Source: an uncultured Collinsella sp. (GTDB lineage Bacteria; Actinomycetota; Coriobacteriia; Coriobacteriales; Coriobacteriaceae). Taken from it: a stretch of DNA of 64,000 bases. Shown piece by piece: positions 14,987 through 24,734 of the stretch (positions within the stretch are counted from its first letter, which is position 1; the number at the start of each line of letters is the position of its first letter). Below the pieces are notes generated by a model. It saw only the letters and a program-made list of their open reading frames with translations. It ran no database searches and had not been told where the DNA came from. The position numbers and the translations under genes are program-made. The stretch spans positions 1 through 64,000 of the forward strand of contig CAUGTZ010000009.1 of NCBI GenBank assembly GCA_959602645.1. The letters run 5' to 3'.

Positions 14987-17900
14987 CTACTTAGCCTTGC
15001 TGCGACGATGGAAGAAAGCGCCGATCGCGGCGATGATGGCGCCAAGACCACCGACGGTCGCGACGGTCGGCGCCGTCTGGTCTCCGGTATTGGGAATCGC
15101 CGAACCGTTCTTCTTGCTGCCCTGGGCCTTGTCGCCTGCGGGCTTGCCCGCCTGGTTGCCGCCGTTCGAGCCATTGCCGGAACCCTGGTTGCCCGAGCCG
15201 CCCTGATTGCCGGAATCGGCATCCTTGAGGCTCTCAATAGCCAGCTTGAGCTGGTCATAGGCCGCCTGGAGCTGGGTGTCGGAAGCATTCTCAGCACCCA
15301 AGACGTCCTCGGCGTAGGTAATGGCATCCGTCAGGGCCTTGACAGACTCGGCCGTCTTGCCCCTAGTGTCAGTCTCCTTCGCCTGCTTGACCAGGGCCTT
15401 GAGCTGCTTCTTAGTCGGTTTCTCGACCGGGGCCACCGGGGTCTTCTCGAGCGCGCCGCGGGCGCTCTCGAGCGCCCTGAGCGCCTGGTCGACCTCGTCC
15501 TGCGTGGCTTTCTCGTCGCTCAAGATGGCGCGGGCGCTCGCCAGGGCGTTCTCGAGCGCCGTCCAGGAGGCCTCGGTGTAGTCACCGGCCTTGAGGTCGC
15601 CGGCAGCAACCTCGGCATCAACCTTTTCGATCGCGGTAGCGAGATCATCCTTCGCCACCGGATCGGGGACGGCCGTACCGTAGAACTTGAGCTCTGCCAT
15701 GCTGCAGTAGGCATCAACGTCGCCTCCGCCGGCGTGAATCACCTTGACGGTCACGTAGCGACCGCGCGCGGCGCCAAAGCTCATCTGTTTCCAGTCGCCA
15801 CGGTCGGTGAGCACGCGGCCGTCGTTGTCGAAGGCGAACGTACCCATCGACGCGGCGGTGCCCATCTCATAACCGTCGGCAGTGTCGGAGACCAGTATCT
15901 CGGCCTCGAAGATATCGCCGTTAGTGCCGCCGTCCTGGCGCGGCAGGAATGTAACGTCGGTGAGATCGTAGTCGCGGCCCAGGTCGACACTCAGATACTG
16001 GGGCATACCGGTCCCATGGGCCCAGTCGCTGTGCCAAAGCGTCCGCTCGTCGCCGTCGAGAGCGTTGACGGCGTTGCTGCCCTCGTAGTCGGCCTCACTC
16101 GAGAAGCGGGCCACCTTGACGTTCTTGCGGTTCTCGGGCGTGTTGATGAGAATCTTTTCATCGACAGGGCGCATCTTGAGGCCGTCGATTGCCTTCTCGA
16201 TCTTGACTGTGGCGTCTGCGACATCCTTCTTGCTATAGCTGCCTTGGCCGCCGTCGAGGAGCTTCTGAGCCGCCTCGACCGCAGTGGTGAGAGCTGCATA
16301 GGAATCCTTAGTGTAGACGGACTCGCTGTAGCCCGCGGCCTTGGAAAGCGCTGCCACGAGCGCAGAGGTATCGACACCAGCCTTGACCTCGACCTCATAG
16401 GATGCGGTCTTGGAGGGGTCGAGTACCGACGCCACCGTGATCGTTGCCTTGCCGGCCTTGTTGGCACGCAGGTAGTAACTCACGCTATCGCCAGCCTGAA
16501 CAGCGGAGACGCTTACCACAGAGGGGTCGGAGCTCTCGACCGTCACATAGGGGTAGCCGGCGCTCTCAGGCGTGGCCTTGGCGTCGACGAGCGTAACGTC
16601 GCCTTCAAAGAACTCGGTCTGGTTCTTGCCTAGCTCGACACCCTCGATGGCCTCGACACCCTGCGTGTAGTTGAAGTTGACCTCACGCAGTGTGAGCATC
16701 TGGTCACCCGATGCCTCAAGCGGCGTGACCTCGACCTTGGTCGCCTTCTTGCCCTTGTTCTCGGCAGAGAAGCCAAAGGCGTAGCGAGCCCGGAAGGAAT
16801 CGTACTCCCCGCCCGCGAACTCTTGGGTCGAGCCATCCTCGAACGTCACGACGGCCTTGATCTTCTGCACGGTTCCGTTGCCACCGTTGCGGTTAACGAC
16901 CTCGACGCTATCGAGTTTCGACGGCGTCTTAAATGCGAATGTCATCGTGGTGGGAAGCTTCACGTAACTCGGAAGCTTACCCTCGCTGTCCCAGTTGGCG
17001 TTCCAGTTCCATAGGAACTCAAAGCCGTTGTCGCCCTCGTTATTATCGAACAGCGCGTTATAGCTCTTCTGCTGGATAAGTTTCTCGACGTTGGTCCCGT
17101 CGTCGGTCGTGAGCTCATCGTTGGTCATCGTGATGTTGAAGGCGTCCTGACCGTACTCGGCGACCGTTGGCTGAGGAACATCCGGCATCGTCACCGTGCC
17201 GTCGCTCGCAAACTCAAGTGCGTCGCATGCCGGACCGATGAGCCAAGATGTCGAGGGCAGTTCGACCTTGCCGGCGGTCTTGGCCTTGAGCTTGAAACTC
17301 GCCACCGCGCCGGTACCGTTGTAGAGCTTGCCATCGCCGCGGTTGGCAAAGGCGAGATTGATAGTCTGCGTTCTGTCCGCGAACTGGACCTTCTCGCGAG
17401 ACAGGTTCTCCATGCCGGCAGTCGAGCCGTCCTGCGCGATGCTCTCGGACACAAACTCGAACTGGTCGCTCTTGAAGTTGACGAGAGCGCCCAGGGCGTT
17501 GACGTTCTTGGCGTCGGCCGCATAGACATCAACGGTGATCTCATCACCGGCCTCGACCTCGGTCTTGCTCGGAATCACCGCGAGCGAACCTGCGACCTTT
17601 CCCTTTTGTTTAGTGCCGCCGTCAAGACCCGCCATGGTGAACGAGTAATCGTAGACGTCGTAAACGCCGTTATCGTTGAGGTCGGCGAAGTGGTCGCGGA
17701 TCTGCGAACCGAACGTCGGGGTATCGGGCTCGCGATTCTCGAGGCCCAGATAGTTCTTCATGTTGGAGTAGTCTCCGTCGGAGATCGTGGCCTTGTTGAG
17801 GTTGGAGCCCACGGCGAAGCCATCCGTGCCGTCGGTCTTGTAGATGGCAATCTCGGACGCGGAGAAGAAATTACCGACCGAGGCGAGCGGTGTCATGCGC

Positions 17901-20900
17901 ACGTAACGGGCGGCCACGGTGCCGTCAAACGCTACCGTCTTACAATCAGCGGAACGTGCCCAATCGACCTCCTGGCTCGTCCAGTGGACGCCATCGAGAC
18001 TCGTCTCAACACGCATCTTGGTCACAGTGCCGTTGCCGGCGTCATCGCGCGGATAGTACTCGAGCTTATCGAGCTTGTAAGCGCGTCCATAGTCAACGGT
18101 AAGCGCCTTGCCCAGATCGTTGCCACCGGAGTGGAAACCGCCGTCGCCCGACTGGAACTCATGGTCGAAGGCGAGCTCGGCCTTATGGCTGCCGTAAAGT
18201 GAGCCCTCCCAGGTGATTTGCTCGGCGTCGGGGACGTTCCGCCACGGATCGAGTGCGGAGTTCGCCTCGAGCACATCGCTCCAGGCGGAGTAGCCCTCGG
18301 CGTTGCGCGAACGAATCTGGTAGGTGTGCTTGCTATTGTAGGCGAGGTCGGTGTGCGTGAACTCGGCCGCATCACCCACGGCGAACACGGTGCCGTCGAC
18401 CTTAAGGTCGTAGGAGGTAGCACCATCGACCTTTCCCCAGGTGAGCTTGATGCTCGTTGGGGTCGTGACGTCCTCGGGGGCAGCAAGGTTCGTGGGTGCG
18501 GAGAGGCTCTCGTTGAGGCGATCGGCTGTGAGCGTGGCGTCGGCGTTCACGAAACCGCCCAGCTCGAGCGTCTGCGCCGCCGCAGCAACATCGGTCTTCG
18601 CGAACTTGACGTAGACCTTGGGGTTCGTGGTGATCTTGGTGTTGTTAAAGCTCTCGCCCCGCTCGGCCTCGGTGCCGTCCACATCGCTGCCGTAGTGGTT
18701 GAGGTTAGGGGTCTCGCTGTAGAAGTAGACCGCCTGGCCGGCCTCGGGGGTCGCGGTGTCAAAGGTCTCCTGCGAGTCGACCTCAACCACGTTGAGCGCG
18801 GATCCGCCGTTCTTGGCGACGACGCTCATGGGCTTGGCGGACACGTTGGCCACGAAGGTCGTGGTGCGATTGGAGTCGTAGCCGTTGTAGCCACCCTGCG
18901 AGGCTTCGGCGGTAAAGGTCGCGGTGCCGCCTGCGGCCTTGGATCTGTAGACGGTGCTCACATGCTCACCGTAGGAGATATTGTCGATCGTACCGTAGGA
19001 ATCGTCCTCAGTCGTGTTGTTCTCGATGGAGGAGCCGTCGTCCTCGTACTGCGTAAAGGTGCCGTCGCCCTCGGTGGCGAAGAACTCGACGATACGCTGG
19101 CTGCGGTCGGTACCCTTGGTGTTGGTGTCGCTCACGGCCTCGGGGTTGTTGTTCTCGGCGTACATCGGCACGATAGCGTTGGCCTTCACAAACAGCGGCA
19201 GCTTCCAAAGCGGAGCCTCGTAGTTGTTGAGAACCTGGCCGCCGCGATACTGCTTACCCGAGAAGTAATCGATCCAGATGGTGGGATTCTCGTCGGTGCC
19301 GTAGTTGGGGAGGTAAATCCCATTGCGAATGTCGTTGCCGTTCTCGTCTGCCTGGGTATCCTGATACACCGGTGCCACTAGGAAGTTCTCACCGAACATA
19401 TACTGGTACTGCGTCGAGGTGCTTGCGGCGTACTCGGAGTTATCGGAAAGCAGCATGGCGCGGATCATGGGCAGGCCGGCATCGCCGTTACCCGTGTCGA
19501 TGTTGGCCGCCGAGGCCGCGCTCGTGTAGATATAGGGCATGAGCTGCGCCTTGAGCTTGAGGTAGAAGCGCGAGATGCCTGTGTAGGGATCGCCGTGCGT
19601 CATGGGCGATTTACGGTAGGTGCCCCAACCGTCCATGTCAAGCATAGAGGGCGTGAACGTCTTCCACTGGTAGTCACGCGCAGAGATGATGGGGTCGCCG
19701 CCAAAGATGCCATCCATGTCGGAGCCGATGTTGGGGTTGCCCGAAAGACTCTGACCGATATACGTGGGGATATGGAAGCGAATGTACTCCCAGTTACCGC
19801 CATACTGGTCTCCGGTCCAAATGCCACCAAAGCGCTGCGTGCCGGCCCAACCATCGAGCGTGATGATGTTGGGGCGCTTGTTAGCGCCGGTCGTCACCGT
19901 GTCATAAGCTGTCTTGATGCCATTGAGACCAAAGGAGTAGCCAGATCCAACCCAGGCAACGTCGGTCTTAAGGGTAGTGATGCCTCCCGTCTTGACCTCG
20001 GCGTCGAAGTCGCGAAGCAGATGCCACGGGGTCTCAGGGTTGCTGTCGGGCTCAAGGTTGGACTGGGTCCACAAGCCCGTGCTCACACCCTTGGAGTTGG
20101 CATACTCGGTGAACTTCTTAAGGTTGTCGACATTGGCACGCACAGCGTTAAGGCGGTCGGCCGAGCTCGCTCCGTCGGAGTTGACGCCGCCGGTCTTGTA
20201 GTAACCGTTCTGGCCATAGCCGGCGCCGTAGCCGTCGTTCGGCAGGAACCAGCCGAGCGGCATGTCGTTGTCCTCGTAGTCATCGATAACCTGCCGAGCA
20301 GAGAACTGGCGGTCGAAATCGGTCGCTTTCATGTTCTCGGTATCAACCGTAGGGCCCTCACCGTTGAGCGTCTCGGCCGCAAGTGTGCCGTCGAGCTTGT
20401 AGCCCGTCGACATGCCAGACTCGTACTTAACGTCGCCCTTCTCGCTCGAGGACTTGCTGCCCTTGGTCTCCCACTTCTTTTGACCCGAGGTCGTTGACCA
20501 GCCATCACGGTTATAGGCATTAAGATGACCAAGGTAGAACCCGTACTCGGGCAGCAGTACCGGGTTACCGGTCACCTTGTAGTAGTCCTGCAGCATCTCG
20601 GTTGCCACGTTCGAAGCGCCCTCGTTGGTCGCCACGAAGTAGTAGGCATCAAACTCATTCTCGCTGTGCAAAGTCGTGACCGTCGATGAGTCCGTGGAAC
20701 CGAAGTCGTAGGAACCCTCTGCAAACGTGTTTCGGAGCACGCCGTAGCCGTCACTCGTCCAATAAAACGGGTTGGGCGAGGCAACGCCGCCATCGGTCCA
20801 GTTGTTCGTGTTGGAGATGGCGATCGTCTGGTTGGTGTGCAGGAAGCGTCCGTTCTGGGTGCCGCCGCCAAAGAAGTTCTCGGACTTCTCCTTGGCGAGC

Positions 20901-21400
20901 GTCTGGACGGTACCCTTCTTATCAAGGTCGAGGGACGCGGACTCGGAAACCACGACACGGTCGCCTGACTTGATACTCATCTTGCCAGTCGCCTTGTCCA
21001 GGATCACGGTCGCCTTTCCGCCGGTGATCTCGATAGTGTCGCCCTTGTCGGCAACCGTCGCACTCGGCTTGCTGTAGGTGTCCGAGGTATCGGGCTGAGC
21101 CTGGATTTTAGCCGTGTGGGACTTACTGCGCGGTGTGGCGTAATCGGAAAACTCACCCTTGGGGTCGACGTTATAACGGAAAATACCGTCCTCGAGGAAC
21201 GTAATACGGCCCTTGATGCCGTCAGCGAAATCGATGTCGACGACATTCGAGGCAGACTGGGACACGGTCGCTGAGTCGACGCCCTTGAGTGGCGTGGCAA
21301 TCGCCTGCTGGGGATTGGCAAACACGAGCGTCGCTGCAGTGGCAACGAGGACCGCGCTTCCCTTCACCCACCGTTTCGTAAAAATGGAATTCCTGCGCAC
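14987..21400 (-). CDS. giant cell-wall-anchored GH31 glycosidase with CBM, dockerin, cohesin and FIVAR modules
   Basis: This is a 2137-residue secreted enzyme. The GTG at 21400 has an AAGGAG site and gives a signal peptide of about 36 residues; the longer frame to 21469 lacks one. In order: an N-terminal beta domain; a GH31 barrel with predicted nucleophile Asp480 (LKTDVAWVG) and acid/base Asp531 (GIWTGDQYGG); a DUF5110-like beta domain; FN3; an F5/8C (CBM32-like) module; a dockerin-like repeat (DLNDNGVYDVYDYS); a cohesin-like domain; a second F5/8C-like module; a Big-like domain; another F5/8C; three FIVAR-type helical repeats; and a sorting signal IPNTG with hydrophobic tail and RRSKAK. GH31 includes alpha-glucosidases, xylosidases and, in multimodular bacterial forms such as that of Enterococcus faecalis, alpha-N-acetylgalactosaminidases. 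The last fits the architecture, but substrate is inferred. Confidence 0.9.
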   Translation of the reverse strand: MRRNSIFTKRWVKGSAVLVATAATLVFANPQQAIATPLKGVDSATVSQSASNVVDIDFADGIKGRITFLEDGIFRYNVDPKGEFSDYATPRSKSHTAKIQAQPDTSDTYSKPSATVADKGDTIEITGGKATVILDKATGKMSIKSGDRVVVSESASLDLDKKGTVQTLAKEKSENFFGGGTQNGRFLHTNQTIAISNTNNWTDGGVASPNPFYWTSDGYGVLRNTFAEGSYDFGSTDSSTVTTLHSENEFDAYYFVATNEGASNVATEMLQDYYKVTGNPVLLPEYGFYLGHLNAYNRDGWSTTSGQKKWETKGSKSSSEKGDVKYESGMSTGYKLDGTLAAETLNGEGPTVDTENMKATDFDRQFSARQVIDDYEDNDMPLGWFLPNDGYGAGYGQNGYYKTGGVNSDGASSADRLNAVRANVDNLKKFTEYANSKGVSTGLWTQSNLEPDSNPETPWHLLRDFDAEVKTGGITTLKTDVAWVGSGYSFGLNGIKTAYDTVTTGANKRPNIITLDGWAGTQRFGGIWTGDQYGGNWEYIRFHIPTYIGQSLSGNPNIGSDMDGIFGGDPIISARDYQWKTFTPSMLDMDGWGTYRKSPMTHGDPYTGISRFYLKLKAQLMPYIYTSAASAANIDTGNGDAGLPMIRAMLLSDNSEYAASTSTQYQYMFGENFLVAPVYQDTQADENGNDIRNGIYLPNYGTDENPTIWIDYFSGKQYRGGQVLNNYEAPLWKLPLFVKANAIVPMYAENNNPEAVSDTNTKGTDRSQRIVEFFATEGDGTFTQYEDDGSSIENNTTEDDSYGTIDNISYGEHVSTVYRSKAAGGTATFTAEASQGGYNGYDSNRTTTFVANVSAKPMSVVAKNGGSALNVVEVDSQETFDTATPEAGQAVYFYSETPNLNHYGSDVDGTEAERGESFNNTKITTNPKVYVKFAKTDVAAAAQTLELGGFVNADATLTADRLNESLSAPTNLAAPEDVTTPTSIKLTWGKVDGATSYDLKVDGTVFAVGDAAEFTHTDLAYNSKHTYQIRSRNAEGYSAWSDVLEANSALDPWRNVPDAEQITWEGSLYGSHKAELAFDHEFQSGDGGFHSGGNDLGKALTVDYGRAYKLDKLEYYPRDDAGNGTVTKMRVETSLDGVHWTSQEVDWARSADCKTVAFDGTVAARYVRMTPLASVGNFFSASEIAIYKTDGTDGFAVGSNLNKATISDGDYSNMKNYLGLENREPDTPTFGSQIRDHFADLNDNGVYDVYDYSFTMAGLDGGTKQKGKVAGSLAVIPSKTEVEAGDEITVDVYAADAKNVNALGALVNFKSDQFEFVSESIAQDGSTAGMENLSREKVQFADRTQTINLAFANRGDGKLYNGTGAVASFKLKAKTAGKVELPSTSWLIGPACDALEFASDGTVTMPDVPQPTVAEYGQDAFNITMTNDELTTDDGTNVEKLIQQKSYNALFDNNEGDNGFEFLWNWNANWDSEGKLPSYVKLPTTMTFAFKTPSKLDSVEVVNRNGGNGTVQKIKAVVTFEDGSTQEFAGGEYDSFRARYAFGFSAENKGKKATKVEVTPLEASGDQMLTLREVNFNYTQGVEAIEGVELGKNQTEFFEGDVTLVDAKATPESAGYPYVTVESSDPSVVSVSAVQAGDSVSYYLRANKAGKATITVASVLDPSKTASYEVEVKAGVDTSALVAALSKAAGYSESVYTKDSYAALTTAVEAAQKLLDGGQGSYSKKDVADATVKIEKAIDGLKMRPVDEKILINTPENRKNVKVARFSSEADYEGSNAVNALDGDERTLWHSDWAHGTGMPQYLSVDLGRDYDLTDVTFLPRQDGGTNGDIFEAEILVSDTADGYEMGTAASMGTFAFDNDGRVLTDRGDWKQMSFGAARGRYVTVKVIHAGGGDVDAYCSMAELKFYGTAVPDPVAKDDLATAIEKVDAEVAAGDLKAGDYTEASWTALENALASARAILSDEKATQDEVDQALRALESARGALEKTPVAPVEKPTKKQLKALVKQAKETDTRGKTAESVKALTDAITYAEDVLGAENASDTQLQAAYDQLKLAIESLKDADSGNQGGSGNQGSGNGSNGGNQAGKPAGDKAQGSKKNGSAIPNTGDQTAPTVATVGGLGAIIAAIGAFFHRRSKAK

Positions 21401-21910
21401 CTGGTCTCCTTTCTTCCGAGATGCTGAGGTGCCGAGGACGCCCCCCGGCAGCATGGGAAAACGTATCAAACGGGGATGTTCGGTACATTCCGCACAATGG
21501 GGCCACCCGTTACCAAGGGGCCAACTGGTAGTAACCAGATAGCCACCTACTAGGTCATATCAATATATGGGAGCACTTGCGCAACCAAGTTCGGAAGTCC
21601 GCCAGCGGCAGTAAAATGAGCGTCAACGGCAATGTGGGCTTAATAAGCCATACCAATTGGTTCTTCAGTCAAATACCAATCTAGCAAAAATGTACTGTTT
21701 ATCTGGTATTACACAGACCATACCTTTCCCTCGGGAACTGGGCTTCGCGAAGTTTCCCGAGGGAAAGGCTCAGCCGCCACCCTGCGACCTACCGGGGATT
21801 GCCATGACGTACGTTGGCTGATTTGGTTTGGAATGAGATGCTGACGGTAGTCAATGGGCGCAACTGTCCCGGGTGCATTTCAAGATGCACCTAAATGTCT
21901 GCCTTTATCC
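21401..21910. other. gene-less region upstream of the GH31 gene
   Basis: 510 bases show no credible gene. The stretch is AT-richer than its surroundings near 21560-21720. It contains an imperfect hairpin (21723-21738 with 21752-21768; arms CCTTTCCCTCGGGA and its complement). The GH31 promoter must be here, but no confident -35/-10 was found. The MarR gene ends at 21911 reading into this region, so the hairpin may help terminate it; no U-run follows. Confidence 0.5.
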
Positions 21911-22387
21911 TTATAGATTGTCCAGGTAGTCGTCGGCATCATAGGTAAGGCTATAGGCTTTATTCAGAATGCGCACGAGCTCCTGGGCATCGTGCTCGCC
22001 GAGCGCTGAGAGTTGTTTCGAGAGCGATGCCACACTCTCGGCATTTTTTTTCGCCGCGAAATCACGGCCTTCCTCGGTGATGCTCACCAGCACACGCCGA
22101 CGATCGTTTGGATCGGTCCTGCGCTGAACGTAACCCTTGCTCTCGAGTGAATCCAAGATATGCGACATGCGCGCACGGGAGAATTTCAGCTTCTTGGCAA
22201 TCTCGGAGGGAATGACGTCACCGTCAATACCCGATAGATACTGTAAAACCGGTGCCTCGCCCACACTGGCGCCGCCGGCAGCACTCAAGGATCCCTTGGC
22301 AAGGGAACGTGAGTACACGATCAGTTTTCGAGCGACGTCATCGTAATCCACTGGGGATATTGTCCTTTGCAACTCTAGAAGGGCCAT
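21911..22387 (-). CDS. MarR-family transcriptional regulator
   Basis: This 158-residue winged-helix regulator has a recognition region VIPSEIAKKLKFSRARMSHILDSLESKGYVQRR, followed by the wing DPNDRRRVLVSITEEG, exactly the MarR pattern (D-x-R-D/R-x-R). Helices at both ends would form the dimer interface. It lies between the GH31 gene and a small membrane protein gene on the same strand. Ligand and targets are unknown; neighbourhood suggests a possible role in the glycan or PTS genes, but nothing in the sequence proves it. Confidence 0.9.
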   Translation of the reverse strand: MALLELQRTISPVDYDDVARKLIVYSRSLAKGSLSAAGGASVGEAPVLQYLSGIDGDVIPSEIAKKLKFSRARMSHILDSLESKGYVQRRTDPNDRRRVLVSITEEGRDFAAKKNAESVASLSKQLSALGEHDAQELVRILNKAYSLTYDADDYLDNL

Positions 22388-22455
22388 AATACCGTCATTT
22401 GCCGTACATTAGTTAACATTCGCAACAATTATTTATGATACCCCAACGCGGAAGT

Positions 22456-22782
22456 CTATTGCTCGTCCTTCTTGCGTCGCATAAGCTCCTCAACGTCGAT
22501 ACCCGCGGCCTCGAGCATGCGCTCGACATTCTTTTTGGCGTTGGTCGTGCCAACCTTAAGCACGATCGAAAGCGGAGTGCCCACCACTAGGCACACGATG
22601 CCCACGGGGACACCCCAGCCGGGGCCTCCCTGCATACCCCACATCCCCATCAAAAAGCCAATCGCCACGAGCGAATAGCCCAGGCGCAGCCAAACGTTGA
22701 GCCGCTGAATAGCATCGGTCTGCATCTTTGCCTCGCGGATCAAGTCGTCGCGCGAAAGGTCGTGTCCATGTTTCTCGTGCAT
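22456..22782 (-). CDS. small two-helix membrane protein, function unknown
   Basis: This 108-residue protein has a histidine-rich start (MHEKHGHDLSRDD) and two hydrophobic segments (YSLVAIGFLMGMWGMQ and WGVPVGIVCLVVGTPLSIVL) separated by a glycine/proline turn. A charged C-terminal tail (KKNVERMLEAAGIDVEELM) ends the chain. The ATG at 22782 follows GAGGAGGACC and is preferred to an upstream ATG at 22824. I do not recognise the family. It precedes the MarR gene on the same strand with a short gap, so the two may be co-transcribed. Confidence 0.7.
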   Translation of the reverse strand: MHEKHGHDLSRDDLIREAKMQTDAIQRLNVWLRLGYSLVAIGFLMGMWGMQGGPGWGVPVGIVCLVVGTPLSIVLKVGTTNAKKNVERMLEAAGIDVEELMRRKKDEQ

Positions 22783-22925
22783 ATGGTCCTCCTCGTGCAA
22801 AGCGTGCATTATGCGCAAGTGCATCGTTTATCGAATACGTCATCTTTCAAGAGCAATATAGCGGGTGTCGTATAGGCGATGGAGGTCGCTGGCCATATTG
22901 CCCTTGAAGGGCGGCGTAAAATCAG

Positions 22926-22955
22926 AAGGCCGTGCGGTTGAGGCCGCACGGCCTT
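22926..22955 (-). terminator. terminator of the PTS operon
   Basis: Perfect 12-bp arms AAGGCCGTGCGG and CCGCACGGCCTT enclose a 6-base loop. On the minus strand the hairpin is followed by CTGATTTT. It lies 20 bases past the stop of the EIID gene. Confidence 0.85.
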
Positions 22956-22977
22956 ACAGGGGGTCAAAGGATGATGA

Positions 22978-23805
22978 CTAGTAGCTCAGCGCCGGGTCGA
23001 AGAAACCAATAACAACGCCCACGAATGCGATCACAACGAGGATCAGCATCATGACTATGGGGTTGACCCTCTTCTTGGTCATCATGTACCAGCAGAAGAT
23101 GATGAAGATCATCGGCAGCAGGTGCGGATAGATGCCGTCGAGCGTGTCCTGGAACTTACCGCCGCCGGGCAGCACCAGGTTGGGGCTGCAGGTGATGGAG
23201 ACCCAAGTTGCGCCCACGGCACCGATGACCATGGTACCGACCATCACGATGGAATCGCGAAGAGCCTTTGCCTTGGGTCCGACCAGTGCCTCGACCGCCT
23301 TGCCGCCGAGCTCATAGCCTTGGTTGTAGGCAAAGCGCATGCCAAGGAACATGAGCAGGTTCCACACGACAATATAGAAGATGGCACCGAGCGGAGAGCC
23401 GCCGGTCGAGAGACCGAGGGCGATACCGAGCAGGATCGGGATCAGGGTACCGACGATCAGCGAGTCGCCAAGGCCGGCGAGCGGGCCCATGAGGCCGGCG
23501 CGGATGCCGTTGATGGCGTCGTCGTCGATGGCCTCGCCGTTTGCGCGAGCCTCCTCGAGGCCGGCGGTGACGCCGACAATCATGGTGCCGATCTGCGGCT
23601 CGGTGTTGAAGAACGCGGAGTAGGTCTGGAGGGCCTGCTTCTGCTCCTCGGGCGTGTCGTAGAGCTCCTCGACGATCGGAAGCATGGCGCACAGGTAACC
23701 GAAGGTCTGCATGTGCTCCTGCGAGAAGCAAGTCAGGTTGCCATAGGACCAGTTGCGGAACGACTTGGCAAGCGTTTTCTTAGAGAGCTTTTTCTTCTCT
23801 GCCAT
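22978..23805 (-). CDS. PTS mannose/fructose/sorbose-family EIID
   Basis: This membrane component of a mannose-family permease has 275 residues. The N-terminus RSFRNWSYGNLTCFSQEHMQTFGY is close to the family start, and the segment MGPLAGLGDSLIVGTLIPILLGIALGL is the EIID signature. Hydrophobic segments follow to the C-terminus. Its start overlaps the EIIC stop by one base. With EIIC it forms the sugar channel that EIIB phosphorylates. It is the last gene of the IIA-IIB-IIC-IID operon. The sugar could be mannose, N-acetylgalactosamine, fructose or sorbose. Confidence 0.93.
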   Translation of the reverse strand: MAEKKKLSKKTLAKSFRNWSYGNLTCFSQEHMQTFGYLCAMLPIVEELYDTPEEQKQALQTYSAFFNTEPQIGTMIVGVTAGLEEARANGEAIDDDAINGIRAGLMGPLAGLGDSLIVGTLIPILLGIALGLSTGGSPLGAIFYIVVWNLLMFLGMRFAYNQGYELGGKAVEALVGPKAKALRDSIVMVGTMVIGAVGATWVSITCSPNLVLPGGGKFQDTLDGIYPHLLPMIFIIFCWYMMTKKRVNPIVMMLILVVIAFVGVVIGFFDPALSY

Positions 23806-24662
23806 TAGATGTCCTCCTCTTCCTCATCATCGGAGCCCGAGGCGATAGCTGCCTTGGGAGCGTTTGCGAGGTCGATCTTGAGCGAAGCGATCTCATAGTT
23901 GATCAGGGCGAAGAAGCAGCCGATGCCGGCAGCGGCGATCAGGTTGCAGCCCATAACAGCGGACAGGGTGAAGCCGAAGAAGAACGTCAGAAAGTCCGTG
24001 GGCTTAGAGATGACCTGCTTGAGCAGGATGGCGATACCGACGGTAGGCAGCAGCGAGCCGACGGTGAACAGCGTCTTCATCGCGATGCCGTCCATGGGCA
24101 TGTAGGTCTTCATGAGGTCGACCATGGCGGTGCCGCCCATGGTGATGATGAACGTCGGGAGGAACGAGCAGACGATGTGACCGATCCAAGGCAGAACGTT
24201 GTTGACCAGGTAGAGCTTGTGGAGATCGCCCTTCTCGAGCCACTTCCAGCCCATGCCCTGCCACACCAGGTTGATGGTGGCGGTGCCATAGAAGAGCACA
24301 GTGCCGAGCGTGCCGACGGCGGCACCGAGGGATGCGGCCATGCCGGCAGCCTCAGCGGAGGCGGGATCGATGCCCGAGTTCTTGATGGCGAGGATCGCCA
24401 GCGGGATACCGATATAGGACACGGCGCGGACGTCGGCGGAGACGGTTCCGCCGGGGGTCACGAGAGCGATGTAGACAACCTGGATGGCAGCGCCGACGAG
24501 GATGCCCGTCTGCATATCGCCCATGATGATGCCGACGATGAGGCCGGCGACCAGAGGACGACCCAGAGTGTAGTTGCCGATCGTCGTGCCGCCCATGCCA
24601 GGCAGTGATGCCAGGCAGGCGAACAGGCCGAACAGCGCGGCTTGGAATGCATTGATTGCCAT
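23805..24662 (-). CDS. PTS mannose/fructose/sorbose-family EIIC
   Basis: This 285-residue integral membrane permease has the family text GGTTIGNYTLGRPLVAGLIVGIIMGD near residues 24-50, then GAAIQVVYIALVTPGGTVSADVRAVSYIGIPLA. Multiple hydrophobic segments are followed by an acidic C-terminal tail (SDDEEEEDI). The ATG at 24662 has an AAAGG site. It lies between EIIB and EIID on the same strand. It forms the substrate pathway with EIID. Specificity cannot be read from these motifs. Confidence 0.93.
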   Translation of the reverse strand: MAINAFQAALFGLFACLASLPGMGGTTIGNYTLGRPLVAGLIVGIIMGDMQTGILVGAAIQVVYIALVTPGGTVSADVRAVSYIGIPLAILAIKNSGIDPASAEAAGMAASLGAAVGTLGTVLFYGTATINLVWQGMGWKWLEKGDLHKLYLVNNVLPWIGHIVCSFLPTFIITMGGTAMVDLMKTYMPMDGIAMKTLFTVGSLLPTVGIAILLKQVISKPTDFLTFFFGFTLSAVMGCNLIAAAGIGCFFALINYEIASLKIDLANAPKAAIASGSDDEEEEDI

Positions 24663-24734
24663 GCTTTCCCCTTTCTTTATTCCTCAGCCCCTTTCACCAA
24701 GGGCTGTAGATACCAAAATGCGGCTGGCGCCTAA

